Below are positions 1 to 7,942 of a stretch of DNA of 64,000 nt, in pieces. Source of the stretch: Streptomyces sp. R41 (lineage in GTDB: Bacteria > Actinomycetota > Actinomycetes > Streptomycetales > Streptomycetaceae). Numbering within the stretch: the first letter of the stretch is position 1; every line of letters starts with the position of its first letter. A program made the position numbers and the translations under genes. The notes beneath the pieces are model-generated. The model was given only the letters and a program-made list of their open reading frames with translations. It was not told the origin of the DNA and searched no databases. Where the stretch lies: the NCBI RefSeq assembly GCF_041053055.1, contig NZ_CP163443.1:8229001-8293000 (forward strand), written 5' to 3'.

Positions 1-2456
1 TCCCAGCCGGTGTTGGTGTGGGTGGGACGGTGCACATGGCCGAACTGGATCTCGGCGGCGGAGCGTTCGGCGTGCACGTCGAGCGGGAAGGCGGCCTTGA
101 GCACCTTCTCCGACTCCCGCCAGTCGATGTCCGTCACGATGTCGAGCCGGCGGCTCGCGGCCGTCAGCCGGATCTCCTGGGTGACGCGGGACGTGCCGAA
201 GACACGGACGACGCGGACCGTCGCCCGCAGCGGCCCGCTCTCGACCAGCTCCACCGACTCGGCGGCCGTCAGGTCCGTGTGCCTGCGCCGGTAGTGCCGG
301 TCGATGTCCCAGGCGTCCCACGCGTTGGGGTGGTCCGGGTGCAGCTGGAGGAGATTGCCGGGGCCGCTGAGCACTTCGCGGTCGGCCGCGCGGTCCCGGA
401 CGGAGGAGAGCAGCCCGTCGCGGTCGATCGTCACCCGCAGCCATCGGTTCTCCAAGAGGACGGTGTCCCCGGTCCGTTCGGCCCGGACGCCCTCTTCGAC
501 AGTGGCCGATACGGCCGCACTCCCGAGTCCCGGCACCGTCACCAGCCCGTCCCCGACCACCTCCGTGCGCTCGTACGGCGAGGCGTTCAGCGCGGCGGGC
601 GAGCCCGGCCCCAGCGCCCGTACCGCCTCCGCCGTGATCTCCTCCAGCTCCGCGAGCACCCGCGCGTAGGTCTCCCGTGCCTCGCGGTGCACCCACGCGA
701 TCGACGACCCCGGCAGGATGTCGTGGAACTGATGCAGCAGCACCGTCTTCCAGAGCCGGTCGAGGGCGTCGTACGGGTAGGCGTACGAGGGATCGCGTAC
801 GGCCGCCGCCGTGCACCACAACTCGGCCTCGCGCAGAGCGTGTTCCGATCTGCGATTGCCCTGCTTCGTCTTCGCCTGAGTGGTGTACGTGGCCCGGTGC
901 AGCTCCAGATACAGCTCGCCGGACCACACCGGCGCGTGGCTTCCGTACTCCTCCTCGGCGGCCGCGAAGAAGGCCGAGGGCTTCTCGATCTCGACGCGCG
1001 GCGAGCCCTCCAGCGACCGCAACCGCCGTGCCTTCTCCAGCATTTCGCGAGTCGGGCCGCCCCCGCCGTCGCCCCAGCCGAAGGGGACGAGTGAGCGGGT
1101 GGCCCGCCCCTTGTCGGCGAAGTTCCTCTCCGCGTGGGCGAGTTCACGGCCGTGGAACTGGGAGTTGTACGTGTCCACGGGCGGGAAGTGGGTGAAGACG
1201 CGAGTGCCGTCGATGCCCTCCCACCAGAAGGTGTGGTGGGGCATTTTGTTGGACTGGTTCCAGCTCAGCTTCTGGGTGAGGAACCAGCGGACGCCCGCGA
1301 GCTTCGCCAGTTGAGGGAAGGCGGCCGTGTAGCCGAAGGAGTCGGGCAGCCAGATCTCCTCGGTCTCGACGCCCAGCTCCTCCTGGAAGAACCGCTTGCC
1401 GTGCACGATCTGCCGGGCCAGCGCCTCGCCGCCGGGCATGTTGGCGTCCGACTCGACCCACATCGAGCCCACGGGGGCCCAATTCCCTTCCTCCACCGCC
1501 TTCTTGATGCGTTCCCAGATGTGCGGCTGGTGCTCCTTGACCCAGGCGTACTGCTGGGCCTGCGAACAGGCGAAGACCAGCTCCGGGTAGTCCTGGGCGA
1601 GCGCGGTGACGTTGGCGAAGGTGCGCGAGGCCTTGCGGACCGTCTCGCGCAGCGGCCACAGCCACGCCGAGTCGATGTGGGCGTGCCCGGCCGCCGAGAC
1701 CCGGTGCGCGCTGGCCGAGGCGGGCCTGGACAGCACATCCGTCAGCTCGGCCCGGGCGGCGGCCGCCGTACCGGACACGTCGTGCAGGTCCAGGGCGTCC
1801 AGCATGTCCTCGAGCGCGCGCAGGATCTCGTGCCGCCGCGGCCTGTCCGCGGGCAACTCGTGCATCAGCTCCGACAGCACTTCGATGTCGAGGACGAGCC
1901 GCCAGACGTCCTCGTCGAGTACGGCGAGATCGGCAGCCGCGAATCGGTAGATGGGCCGATCGCCCGCGGTCAGCACGTCCCCGAGGGACGTCGGCTCGAA
2001 GCCGTGCAGCACCGCCGGGTTGGCCGCCGCCTCCAGCAGCAGATGCACGGCCTCGCCTCCCCGCGCGGGTGCCGCGACGGTCAGATGCCGGTTGCGCGGG
2101 TGAATCCCCTTGAGGGGGACGCCGGCAGCGTCGTACAGGAGCCCCTCCGCCTGGAATCCGGGTCCGTCACCCGTGAAGCCGGGGTCGATCACCACCTCCA
2201 CACGGCGGCCCGACCACTGCGCGGGCACCCGGCCCTCGATGCGGAACCAACTCGTCGACCAGGGCTTTCCCCAGACCGTGCCGGTCGTGAACGGCTCGTA
2301 CGCGGCCTGCAGTGCCTGGTCGACGGGGACCGGCTCGCCGGGCACATGCCACACCGACAGCACCAGCGGCACCCGGTCCGCGTACTGCGCGGGGCGCAGG
2401 AACTGTCGCAGCGCGCGCTCCAGGCGCCCCTCCACCAGCGAACGGTCGTCGTGCAC
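1..2456 (-). CDS. Alpha-mannosidase, GH38 family (C-terminus cut by window edge)
   Basis: Retaining glycosidase that removes alpha-linked mannose from glycans. About 818 residues are visible and the gene continues past the left edge; family members are usually near 1000 residues. The GH38 metal-site motif GHAHIDSAWLWP lies at residues 257-268 (His260, Asp262), and MWVESDANMPGGE (about 332-344) carries the likely nucleophile Asp337. The motifs KLSWNQSNKMPHH and QFGHVHRPTHTNTGW are also present. The GTG start at 2456 was chosen because a GAGGAG ribosome-binding site lies 5 nt upstream. No signal peptide, so the enzyme should be cytoplasmic and act on imported manno-oligosaccharides. It stands alone, divergent from the next gene. 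The family is certain; the natural substrate is not. Confidence 0.95.
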   Translation of the reverse strand, partial: MHDDRSLVEGRLERALRQFLRPAQYADRVPLVLSVWHVPGEPVPVDQALQAAYEPFTTGTVWGKPWSTSWFRIEGRVPAQWSGRRVEVVIDPGFTGDGPGFQAEGLLYDAAGVPLKGIHPRNRHLTVAAPARGGEAVHLLLEAAANPAVLHGFEPTSLGDVLTAGDRPIYRFAAADLAVLDEDVWRLVLDIEVLSELMHELPADRPRRHEILRALEDMLDALDLHDVSGTAAAARAELTDVLSRPASASAHRVSAAGHAHIDSAWLWPLRETVRKASRTFANVTALAQDYPELVFACSQAQQYAWVKEHQPHIWERIKKAVEEGNWAPVGSMWVESDANMPGGEALARQIVHGKRFFQEELGVETEEIWLPDSFGYTAAFPQLAKLAGVRWFLTQKLSWNQSNKMPHHTFWWEGIDGTRVFTHFPPVDTYNSQFHGRELAHAERNFADKGRATRSLVPFGWGDGGGGPTREMLEKARRLRSLEGSPRVEIEKPSAFFAAAEEEYGSHAPVWSGELYLELHRATYTTQAKTKQGNRRSEHALREAELWCTAAAVRDPSYAYPYDALDRLWKTVLLHQFHDILPGSSIAWVHREARETYARVLAELEEITAEAVRALGPGSPAALNASPYERTEVVGDGLVTVPGLGSAAVSATVEEGVRAERTGDTVLLENRWLRVTIDRDGLLSSVRDRAADREVLSGPGNLLQLHPDHPNAWDAWDIDRHYRRRHTDLTAAESVELVESGPLRATVRVVRVFGTSRVTQEIRLTAASRRLDIVTDIDWRESEKVLKAAFPLDVHAERSAAEIQFGHVHRPTHTNTGW

Positions 2457-2671
2457 GGCGGCTCCTCGGCGCTCGGACGGCTCTGTCCACAGTTTCACTT
2501 CCCCGCCGGGATGCCGCGCATCCGTGGGCACCCGGCGGGTGGTTGACGATTCGACATGACTGTCACGTTCCCGACGGGGCATGGATTCCCGTGAACGTGT
2601 TCGAGCAGGAGGGAACCGACATCGGCGTGCAGGCGGGGGTCATGAAGAGGCAGGCACGAGGAGGTGGTCCG

Positions 2672-3124
2672 ATGGCCATCGGGGCCTCCTCCGCGAAGGC
2701 AGTGGAGGAAGCGGCCGACAAGGTGACGGACCAGCCGGGTGACACGCAGCTCAGGCGCAGGCTGGGAAGGGCGGACCTGCGGGCCGTGCCGGAGGCCCGA
2801 AAGGCACTGAGGGAACTGTTACGCCACTGGGGGAAGCCGGGGAGGTCCGAGATAGCCGAGCTGCTGACCAGCGAGCTCGTCACCAACGCACTCATTCACA
2901 CCGACCACGACGCGGTCCTGACGGCCACCGTCGGACCCCGCGGACTCCGCGTGGAGGTGCGGGACTTCGTGGGACGCAGGCCCAGACTGCGGGTACCGAA
3001 CGCCGACGACGGTACGCACGGCAGAGGCCTCGTTCTCGTCCAGTCCCTCGCGGACGCGTGGGGCGTACGGGCGCACGGGGTGGGCAAGGCGGTGTGGTTC
3101 GAACTGGACGGCGGCGCGGTGTAG
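2672..3124 (+). CDS. RsbW-like ATP-binding protein (anti-sigma/serine kinase family)
   Basis: Small single-domain HATPase of the kind abundant in Streptomyces, usually acting as anti-sigma factor or as serine kinase of an anti-anti-sigma factor. In 150 residues it has the N box in ELVTNALIHTD, a G1-like segment around VEVRDF, and the G2 box GRGLVLVQSLADAWGV. The G1 segment has Phe where a Gly-type residue is common. The ATG at 2672 follows GAGGAGG at a spacing of 6-7 nt; in-frame starts at 2591 (GTG) and 2642 (ATG) would add a low-complexity extension. No sigma factor or antagonist gene is adjacent, so the partner is unknown. It converges on the DUF2637 gene across a strong hairpin. Confidence 0.85.
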   Translation: MAIGASSAKAVEEAADKVTDQPGDTQLRRRLGRADLRAVPEARKALRELLRHWGKPGRSEIAELLTSELVTNALIHTDHDAVLTATVGPRGLRVEVRDFVGRRPRLRVPNADDGTHGRGLVLVQSLADAWGVRAHGVGKAVWFELDGGAV

Positions 3125-3156
3125 GGAACACACCACGCCGCCGTAGTCCTGTCCGG

Positions 3157-3180
3157 GCCCGGCCGGTGAACCGGCCGGGC
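3157..3180. terminator. Hairpin between convergent genes, likely bidirectional terminator
   Basis: Perfect inverted repeat with 11-bp arms (3157-3167 and 3170-3180) and a 2-nt centre, lying between the stop of the RsbW-like gene and the stop of the convergent DUF2637 gene. There is no T-run, which is common for streptomycete terminators. Confidence 0.6.
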
Positions 3181-3234
3181 AATCCGGGCTCGAGCTCAGG
3201 TCCGGCTTGAACCTCTGGCCCTTGGGCCTTGGTC

Positions 3235-4272
3235 TCAGCCGAACTGCTGCTCGAGGTCCTTGAGCTTGCGCTCCAGGGAGTCGAGTCGAGGCAGGGCCAT
3301 CGTGTCGTCCTCGGCGGTCAGGTCGACGGTGATCGGCTCAGTGCTCTTGCGGACGGGCGTAAGGGAGGGCCGCGAGCGTACGGGCAGCTGCTCCGGCGAT
3401 ATGGCAGGCTCCGCGGAGGCCTGGGCGGGAGCTCGCTCCACGGTGGTCTCCAGCTGCTGCCGAGCGCCGCCGCGACCGGGCAGCCCACGGTGGCCGCGGC
3501 TGAGCGCCTTGAGGTGCGCCCGCTCGACCCGCTCCTCGTTCCGGCGGCGCAGTCGGTTCTGCTCCTTCTGGCGCCGGTCCTCGCGCACCTCGTCCACGGC
3601 CTCGTCAAGGGTGCGGACGTTCTCGAGCAGCATCAACGACCAGGCGCTGTACGTCTCACGGGGCGCGCGCAGCCAGCGGACGATGCGGATCTGCGGCAGC
3701 GGACGCGGGACCAGGCCCTGCTCACGCAGCGCGGCGCGGCGGGTCTGCTTCAGCGCGCGGTCGAACAGCACGGCGGCCGACAGCGACATGCCGGCGAAGA
3801 ACTGCGGGGCGCCCGCGTGGTCGATGCCCCGGGGCGCGTGCACCCAGTTGAACCAGGCGGCGGCGCCGGCGAACGTCCACACGAGTATCCGGGAGCCGAG
3901 CGCCGCGTCACCGTGGCTGGCCTCGCGCACCGCGAGGACGGAGCAGAACATGGCCGCGCCGTCCAGGCCGAACGGGACGAGGTACTCCCAGCCGTCGGAG
4001 AGGCCGAGGTTCTGCTCGCCGAAGCCGACCAGGCCGTGGAAGGAGAGCGCTGCGGCGACCGCGGCACAGCAGAACAACAACACGTAGGAAGCCGTGCCGT
4101 AGATGGCCTCCTTACGCCTGCGACGCTCCTCGCTGCGCTCCCACGAGTCGTCGCTGCTCGCGTTCTCCCCGGACCGCTTGCCGCGCGCGAGCACCGCCAC
4201 CGCCGCCAGCAGTCCCAGGAGCAAAACGGCGCCCGGAAGCAGCCAGTTCAGCGATATGTCGGTCAGTCTCAT
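3235..4272 (-). CDS. DUF2637 membrane protein
   Basis: 345-residue membrane protein. An N-terminal transmembrane segment (about 8-28) is followed by a charged linker rich in Arg and Glu, then a block of further hydrophobic segments (about 58-160) containing GWEYLVPFGLDGAAMF and AAAWFNWVHAPRG, which are typical of DUF2637/SpdB-like proteins. The C-terminal half is hydrophilic and charged, and ends in a short predicted coiled coil (LDSLERKLKDLEQQF). The ATG at 4272 was chosen because AAGGGA lies 6 nt upstream. SpdB-like relatives are linked to plasmid spreading, and chromosomal DUF2637 copies are common in Streptomyces without a defined role. No conjugation gene is nearby, so no function is assigned. 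Confidence 0.75.
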   Translation of the reverse strand: MRLTDISLNWLLPGAVLLLGLLAAVAVLARGKRSGENASSDDSWERSEERRRRKEAIYGTASYVLLFCCAAVAAALSFHGLVGFGEQNLGLSDGWEYLVPFGLDGAAMFCSVLAVREASHGDAALGSRILVWTFAGAAAWFNWVHAPRGIDHAGAPQFFAGMSLSAAVLFDRALKQTRRAALREQGLVPRPLPQIRIVRWLRAPRETYSAWSLMLLENVRTLDEAVDEVREDRRQKEQNRLRRRNEERVERAHLKALSRGHRGLPGRGGARQQLETTVERAPAQASAEPAISPEQLPVRSRPSLTPVRKSTEPITVDLTAEDDTMALPRLDSLERKLKDLEQQFG

Positions 4273-4575
4273 CTGGGGTCCCTTGCATTGGGATAGGGCG
4301 TAACGCCCGCCATAGTGGCCCAATCACGTCGGCCCTCAGGGGGTTTCGGGGCAAGAGGCCGCCAAGGGAGTGCAAGGGGATGCGCAGGGCGACATTCTGC
4401 TCGAACTTCCGCGCGAGGGACGGGAGTTGAGTGCGAATAAGATTACCCGTACGGATGGTTCCACGGAAAGTTCCTGCGACAAGTGAGGAAGTTGTGAATC
4501 GCCTGTAACCGCGCGGGTGTCCCGGTCGCGGATGATCTTACGGGATCCGGGGCCGTGCCCCGTCCTGAGGGTGAG
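4273..4575. other. Intergenic, 303 bp, no gene seen
   Basis: Holds the upstream region of the DUF2637 gene and the 3' flank of the FhuF-like gene. Translated frames look non-coding. A short dyad GGAAAGTTCC lies at 4465-4474 within a somewhat AT-richer stretch; its role is unknown. Confidence 0.4.
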
Positions 4576-5454
4576 TCAACTGGCGGATGCGGCCGCCAAC
4601 TTGGTCACGCGGTCCGCGTCGCAGGTGCGCGGGCAGGTGGCGCAGGTGTCCTCGGGGCGCAGTGTGTAGAAGAGGCAGCAGCTGGCCCGGTCGCGGGTGG
4701 GCAGCGACTCCCCGTCCGGACCCCACAGTTCACGGAACGCGGCGGAGCCGACGTACGGCTGCGTCGACCCCGGCAGCAGCAGCTCCAGCTCGCCCATCGC
4801 GCGCCGCTCCTCGCCGAGCAGATGGGCGACGTACCAGAGGCCCTCGACGATCTCGTCGGTCGCCATGCCCCACAGGGCCCGGCCGCGCCGCCGCATACGC
4901 GGGCCGAAGCCGCCGAGGACCGGTTCCAGATGCTCGGCCACGGCGGCCCGCACCTCCGCCCGCAGCGCCTCCTCGTCCGGTACGACCCGGGCGCCGGGCA
5001 GGCCGGCCGCCGGATCGCCGGGCAGGCAGGCGAAGGTCGTGACGCGGACGGCCATGCGGCCGAGCGCGCGCTCGTATGTGACGTGCTCCACAGGAAAGCG
5101 GGGCACGCGACGCAGCAGGAACCACGGGACGGTGATCAGCAGGCAGGCGGGCCAGGCGTACCGGTGTAGTCCGAAGCTCGCCACGACATCCGGCCGCGCC
5201 CGCTGCCCGTAGTCCCGGAGCACCTGTGTTTCGTCCCACGCGAGAAACGCGTCGAGCTCGGCCCCGCCCTCCGCGAGCCGGGCGGCGGAGACCCAGCCGC
5301 CGTCCCGTGGTCCCGCTTCCCCGCGTCCCAGCTCGGTGACGCTCAGCCCGGGGAAGACCTCGGTCAGCCGGGCGTACGCGTCCGCGACGACCGAGGAGGC
5401 CGGGCGTATATCGGTGCCGGCCGGGGCGGCGGAGGGCAGGGTGGGAGCGGGCAT
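4576..5454 (-). CDS. FhuF-like ferric-siderophore reductase, [2Fe-2S] protein
   Basis: 292 residues. The C-terminus carries the FhuF-type cysteine cluster: Cys259-Cys260, then Cys271-x2-Cys274, plus Cys278 (motif CCLFYTLRPEDTCATCP). In the family these cysteines hold a [2Fe-2S] centre used to reduce ferric iron and release it from siderophores in the cytoplasm. Residues 85-200 show a hydrophobic core with no signal peptide. The gene stands alone with a near-consensus iron box about 28-46 bp upstream of its start, so iron-dependent repression fits both the family and the site. No siderophore transporter is adjacent. An alternative is a general Fe-S oxidoreductase of the same family acting on another substrate. 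Confidence 0.85.
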   Translation of the reverse strand: MPAPTLPSAAPAGTDIRPASSVVADAYARLTEVFPGLSVTELGRGEAGPRDGGWVSAARLAEGGAELDAFLAWDETQVLRDYGQRARPDVVASFGLHRYAWPACLLITVPWFLLRRVPRFPVEHVTYERALGRMAVRVTTFACLPGDPAAGLPGARVVPDEEALRAEVRAAVAEHLEPVLGGFGPRMRRRGRALWGMATDEIVEGLWYVAHLLGEERRAMGELELLLPGSTQPYVGSAAFRELWGPDGESLPTRDRASCCLFYTLRPEDTCATCPRTCDADRVTKLAAASAS

Positions 5455-5481
5455 ACGGGGACCACCGCTTCACGATCGTTT

Positions 5482-5500
5482 GCAGGTTAGGCTTACCTTA
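5482..5500. promoter_or_regulatory. Iron box (DmdR/IdeR-type operator)
   Basis: The 19-bp site matches the actinobacterial iron-box consensus TTAGGTTAGGCTCACCTAA at 15 of 19 positions (core AGGTTAGGCTTACCT). It lies just upstream of the FhuF-like gene and could also influence the divergent GntR gene 112 bp away. Confidence 0.75.
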
Positions 5501-5611
5501 CCCCGTGTACATGATGTTTGAACTGAGGCCATGTGCGCCTATGGTGCTTGACGGACGGGTAACAACCGCCGCAATGACCCCCAAGTACCACCAAGCCCGG
5601 AGGAGGACCCC

Positions 5612-6451
5612 GTGGAGCAGGCCGGCCCGCGCAATGCGTACGGCCCCGCCGGTGCGGGGGTCCCGGACGTCCGTACGGGAGCCGTGCGGGTGCCCGCGCA
5701 GCCGCAGGCCGCGGACGTGGACCGCAAGCGGGGTGTCGCCGCCGAAGGGGCCGGTGCCGTGGCTCGCGGTGAGCACACGCACAGTGAGGCGCCCATCCCG
5801 CGCCCGCGCGTCGAGGCCGCGCGTCCCGTCGTCCAGCGCGCCTCCGTACGCGGGCAGATCCTCGACGCCCTGCGCACCGCGCTCGTCGCGGGCGAGCTCG
5901 CCCCCGGAGAGGTGTACTCGGCGCCCGCGCTCGGTGAGCGGTTCGGTGTGTCCGCCACGCCGGTACGGGAGGCCATGCAGCAGCTCGCGCTGGAGGGCGC
6001 CGTCGAGGTCGTACCCAACAGGGGCTTTCGCGTCGTCGAGCGCGGCACGCGGGAGCTGGCCGAACTCGCCGAGATCCGGGCGCTGATCGAGGTTCCGGTG
6101 ATGCTGCGGCTCGCGCGCACCGTGCCCGCGGCACGCTGGGCGGAGCTGCGCCCGCTCGCCGAGGCGACGGTACGGGCCGCCTCCTCGGGCTGCCGCGCGA
6201 CCTACGCCGAGTCCGACCGCGCCTTCCACCGCGGGGTGCTCGCCCTCGCCGGCAACGTCCAGCTGGTGCAGATCGCGGACGACCTGCACCGCCGCGCTCA
6301 GTGGCCCCTCGTCGGCGGCCCCGTCACCCGCGGCCGCGCCGACCTCGTGGCCGACGCCGCCGAACACACCGCCCTCCTGGACGCGTTGATCGTCGAGGAC
6401 CTGACGGTCGTGCAGTCGCTGGTGCGGGAGCACTTCGCCGGAGCGTCCTGA
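5612..6451 (+). CDS. GntR-family transcriptional regulator, FadR (FCD) subfamily
   Basis: 279 residues. A disordered, Ala/Pro/Arg-rich N-terminal tail of about 75 residues precedes a winged helix (about 78-140) containing GERFGVSATPVREAMQQLALEGAVEV, here recognised by its central FGVSATPVREAM. The rest is an all-helical FCD ligand-binding domain (ESDRAFHRGVLALAGN, HTALLDALI), in which Asp and His residues usually bind a metal and an organic acid. The GTG at 5612 follows GGAGGAGG at 5599-5606. FCD regulators usually control sugar-acid or organic-acid genes, but no such operon is adjacent, so the target is unknown. The long N-terminal tail is unusual for the family. Confidence 0.85.
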   Translation: MEQAGPRNAYGPAGAGVPDVRTGAVRVPAQPQAADVDRKRGVAAEGAGAVARGEHTHSEAPIPRPRVEAARPVVQRASVRGQILDALRTALVAGELAPGEVYSAPALGERFGVSATPVREAMQQLALEGAVEVVPNRGFRVVERGTRELAELAEIRALIEVPVMLRLARTVPAARWAELRPLAEATVRAASSGCRATYAESDRAFHRGVLALAGNVQLVQIADDLHRRAQWPLVGGPVTRGRADLVADAAEHTALLDALIVEDLTVVQSLVREHFAGAS

Positions 6452-6597
6452 GGCAGCGGGTACGTGCCCTTCCGCTCACCCGTGTCACGGATCCGTACGG
6501 TCCACGCAACACACCCCGCCGCCGGGAACCCGGCCCGGGCCGCACGCGTGCCTTCGCGTACACGGCGAGAGCCGGACCGAAACCGGGGGAGAGACCG

Positions 6598-6909
6598 ATG
6601 CCCGACCCGTCCTGGATGGCCCAGCAACAGGCACAGCAGGCCGCACAGCAGGCCCAGCAGATCCATCAGAACCACGTACGCCACCACCGCCACATGCACG
6701 ACATGGCCCGCGCCCACGGCCGTCACTCCGGCGCGCCCCACATGCACCGCCCCATGTCGTACGGCGGCGGCCGGGGCGGCGGACTGCGCGGCTTCCTGAC
6801 GCTCCTCGTGATCGTGGCGGTGGTCGTCCTCGTGGCCCGCGACCCCGAACTTCGCACGACGGTAGCGACGTTCGCCCGCGACCTGTTGGCGCGAGTCCAG
6901 AGTCAGTAA
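6598..6909 (+). CDS. Hypothetical membrane protein with Gln/Ala- and His/Met-rich N-terminus
   Basis: 103 residues. Residues 8-22 are a Gln/Ala repeat, 23-50 are strongly His/Met/Arg-rich, a Gly-rich hinge follows (about 57-65), and one transmembrane segment (LTLLVIVAVVVLVA, about 66-80) leads to a short C-terminal tail. The ATG at 6598 follows GGGGGAGAG. The His/Met content could bind metal (copper or nickel), but that is inference only. It sits 146 nt after the GntR gene on the same strand. Confidence 0.6.
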   Translation: MPDPSWMAQQQAQQAAQQAQQIHQNHVRHHRHMHDMARAHGRHSGAPHMHRPMSYGGGRGGGLRGFLTLLVIVAVVVLVARDPELRTTVATFARDLLARVQSQ

Positions 6910-7018
6910 TGAGGCGGAACTGGTGAACTCGGGGCAGGGAAGCAGAGTCGGGGGCGCGGGGGAACGGCGCGACCAGCCACGACGCGGCCGCAGCCGACGA
7001 ACTGCCTCCCCGCGGGTA

Positions 7019-7792
7019 TCAGGCCGTCGCCGCAGGCGGAGTCAACTGCTCCGCCAGCCAGGTGGGTACACCCCCGAGCAACCGGAACAACCGCCCCGCC
7101 TCCGCGCGTAGCCGAGACGCCTCAGGCTCGGCCTCCGCATCGGCCAGGGACGCCAACGCCGGAGCCGTACCCACGAGATACCCCAGCTCCTCACGGATCC
7201 GCAGAGACTCGGCGAAGCCGTGTCGCGCCTCCGCCAGTTCCCCGTCCCGCAGGGCGAGCCCGGCGAGGTGCCGCCAGGTGAAGGAGAGCAGCAGCGCGTC
7301 GCCCTGGGCGACCGCACCCGCGTGGGCACGCCGATACGCGGCCCGCGCGGACTGCGGCGAGCGGGCGAGGTTCTCGGCGAGCAGCCCTCGCCGGAAGTCC
7401 AGGAGGGCCCGCCCGGGCGCCCCGGGAGTGAGCAGCGCCGCCGCCCGGCCGAGCGCCGCGCGCGCCTCGTCCGCCCGGTCACGCACCCCGAGCAGCGTGG
7501 CCGCGTACGCGAGCTGCCCGCGCTCGCAGGCCGCCGCGCCCCGCTCGTCGTCGCTTTGCGCCACCGCCTCCGCCGTGCGCAAGGCGTCCTCCGCCTCGGC
7601 CCAGCCCTGTTCGGTGTACAGACACCGCTCGACGAGGAGCGAGGCTCTCTGCAGCGCCGCCCCCGCCGTGTGCGGCTTGAGCAGCGCGGCCGCGTCGGCC
7701 CAGCAGGCGCGCGAACGCAGCCGCCATACCGCGGTCTGGAGTGGATCGTCCCCTGCAGTCGTTCCGGAACCAGACATGGCGGTATGCGCCAC
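7019..7792 (-). CDS. Hypothetical helical-repeat (TPR-like) protein
   Basis: 257 residues, almost entirely amphipathic helices with TPR-like spacing (WAEAEDALRTAEAVAQ, ARHGFAESLRIREELGY), so probably a solenoid scaffold for protein contacts. No catalytic motif or signal peptide. The GTG at 7792 was chosen because GGGGAGGG lies 4 nt upstream; ATG at 7777 is possible but has no ribosome-binding site. It stands alone downstream of the PucR-type gene. Similar helical modules form the middle of LAL/AfsR regulators, so it may be a stand-alone relative. Confidence 0.6.
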   Translation of the reverse strand: MAHTAMSGSGTTAGDDPLQTAVWRLRSRACWADAAALLKPHTAGAALQRASLLVERCLYTEQGWAEAEDALRTAEAVAQSDDERGAAACERGQLAYAATLLGVRDRADEARAALGRAAALLTPGAPGRALLDFRRGLLAENLARSPQSARAAYRRAHAGAVAQGDALLLSFTWRHLAGLALRDGELAEARHGFAESLRIREELGYLVGTAPALASLADAEAEPEASRLRAEAGRLFRLLGGVPTWLAEQLTPPAATA

Positions 7793-7942
7793 GTTGCCCT
7801 CCCCGAGCACACCATTGAGCTGTTGAGTGGTGGCATCTCAGCACGGATCGCGGGGCCCGGCCAAGGGGGTGGGTGAAGGATTTCACAAAGTCGTGGGACA
7901 CCGGAGGCACTTGGGGAGAGTGGGGCCGGCGAGCCCGCGACC

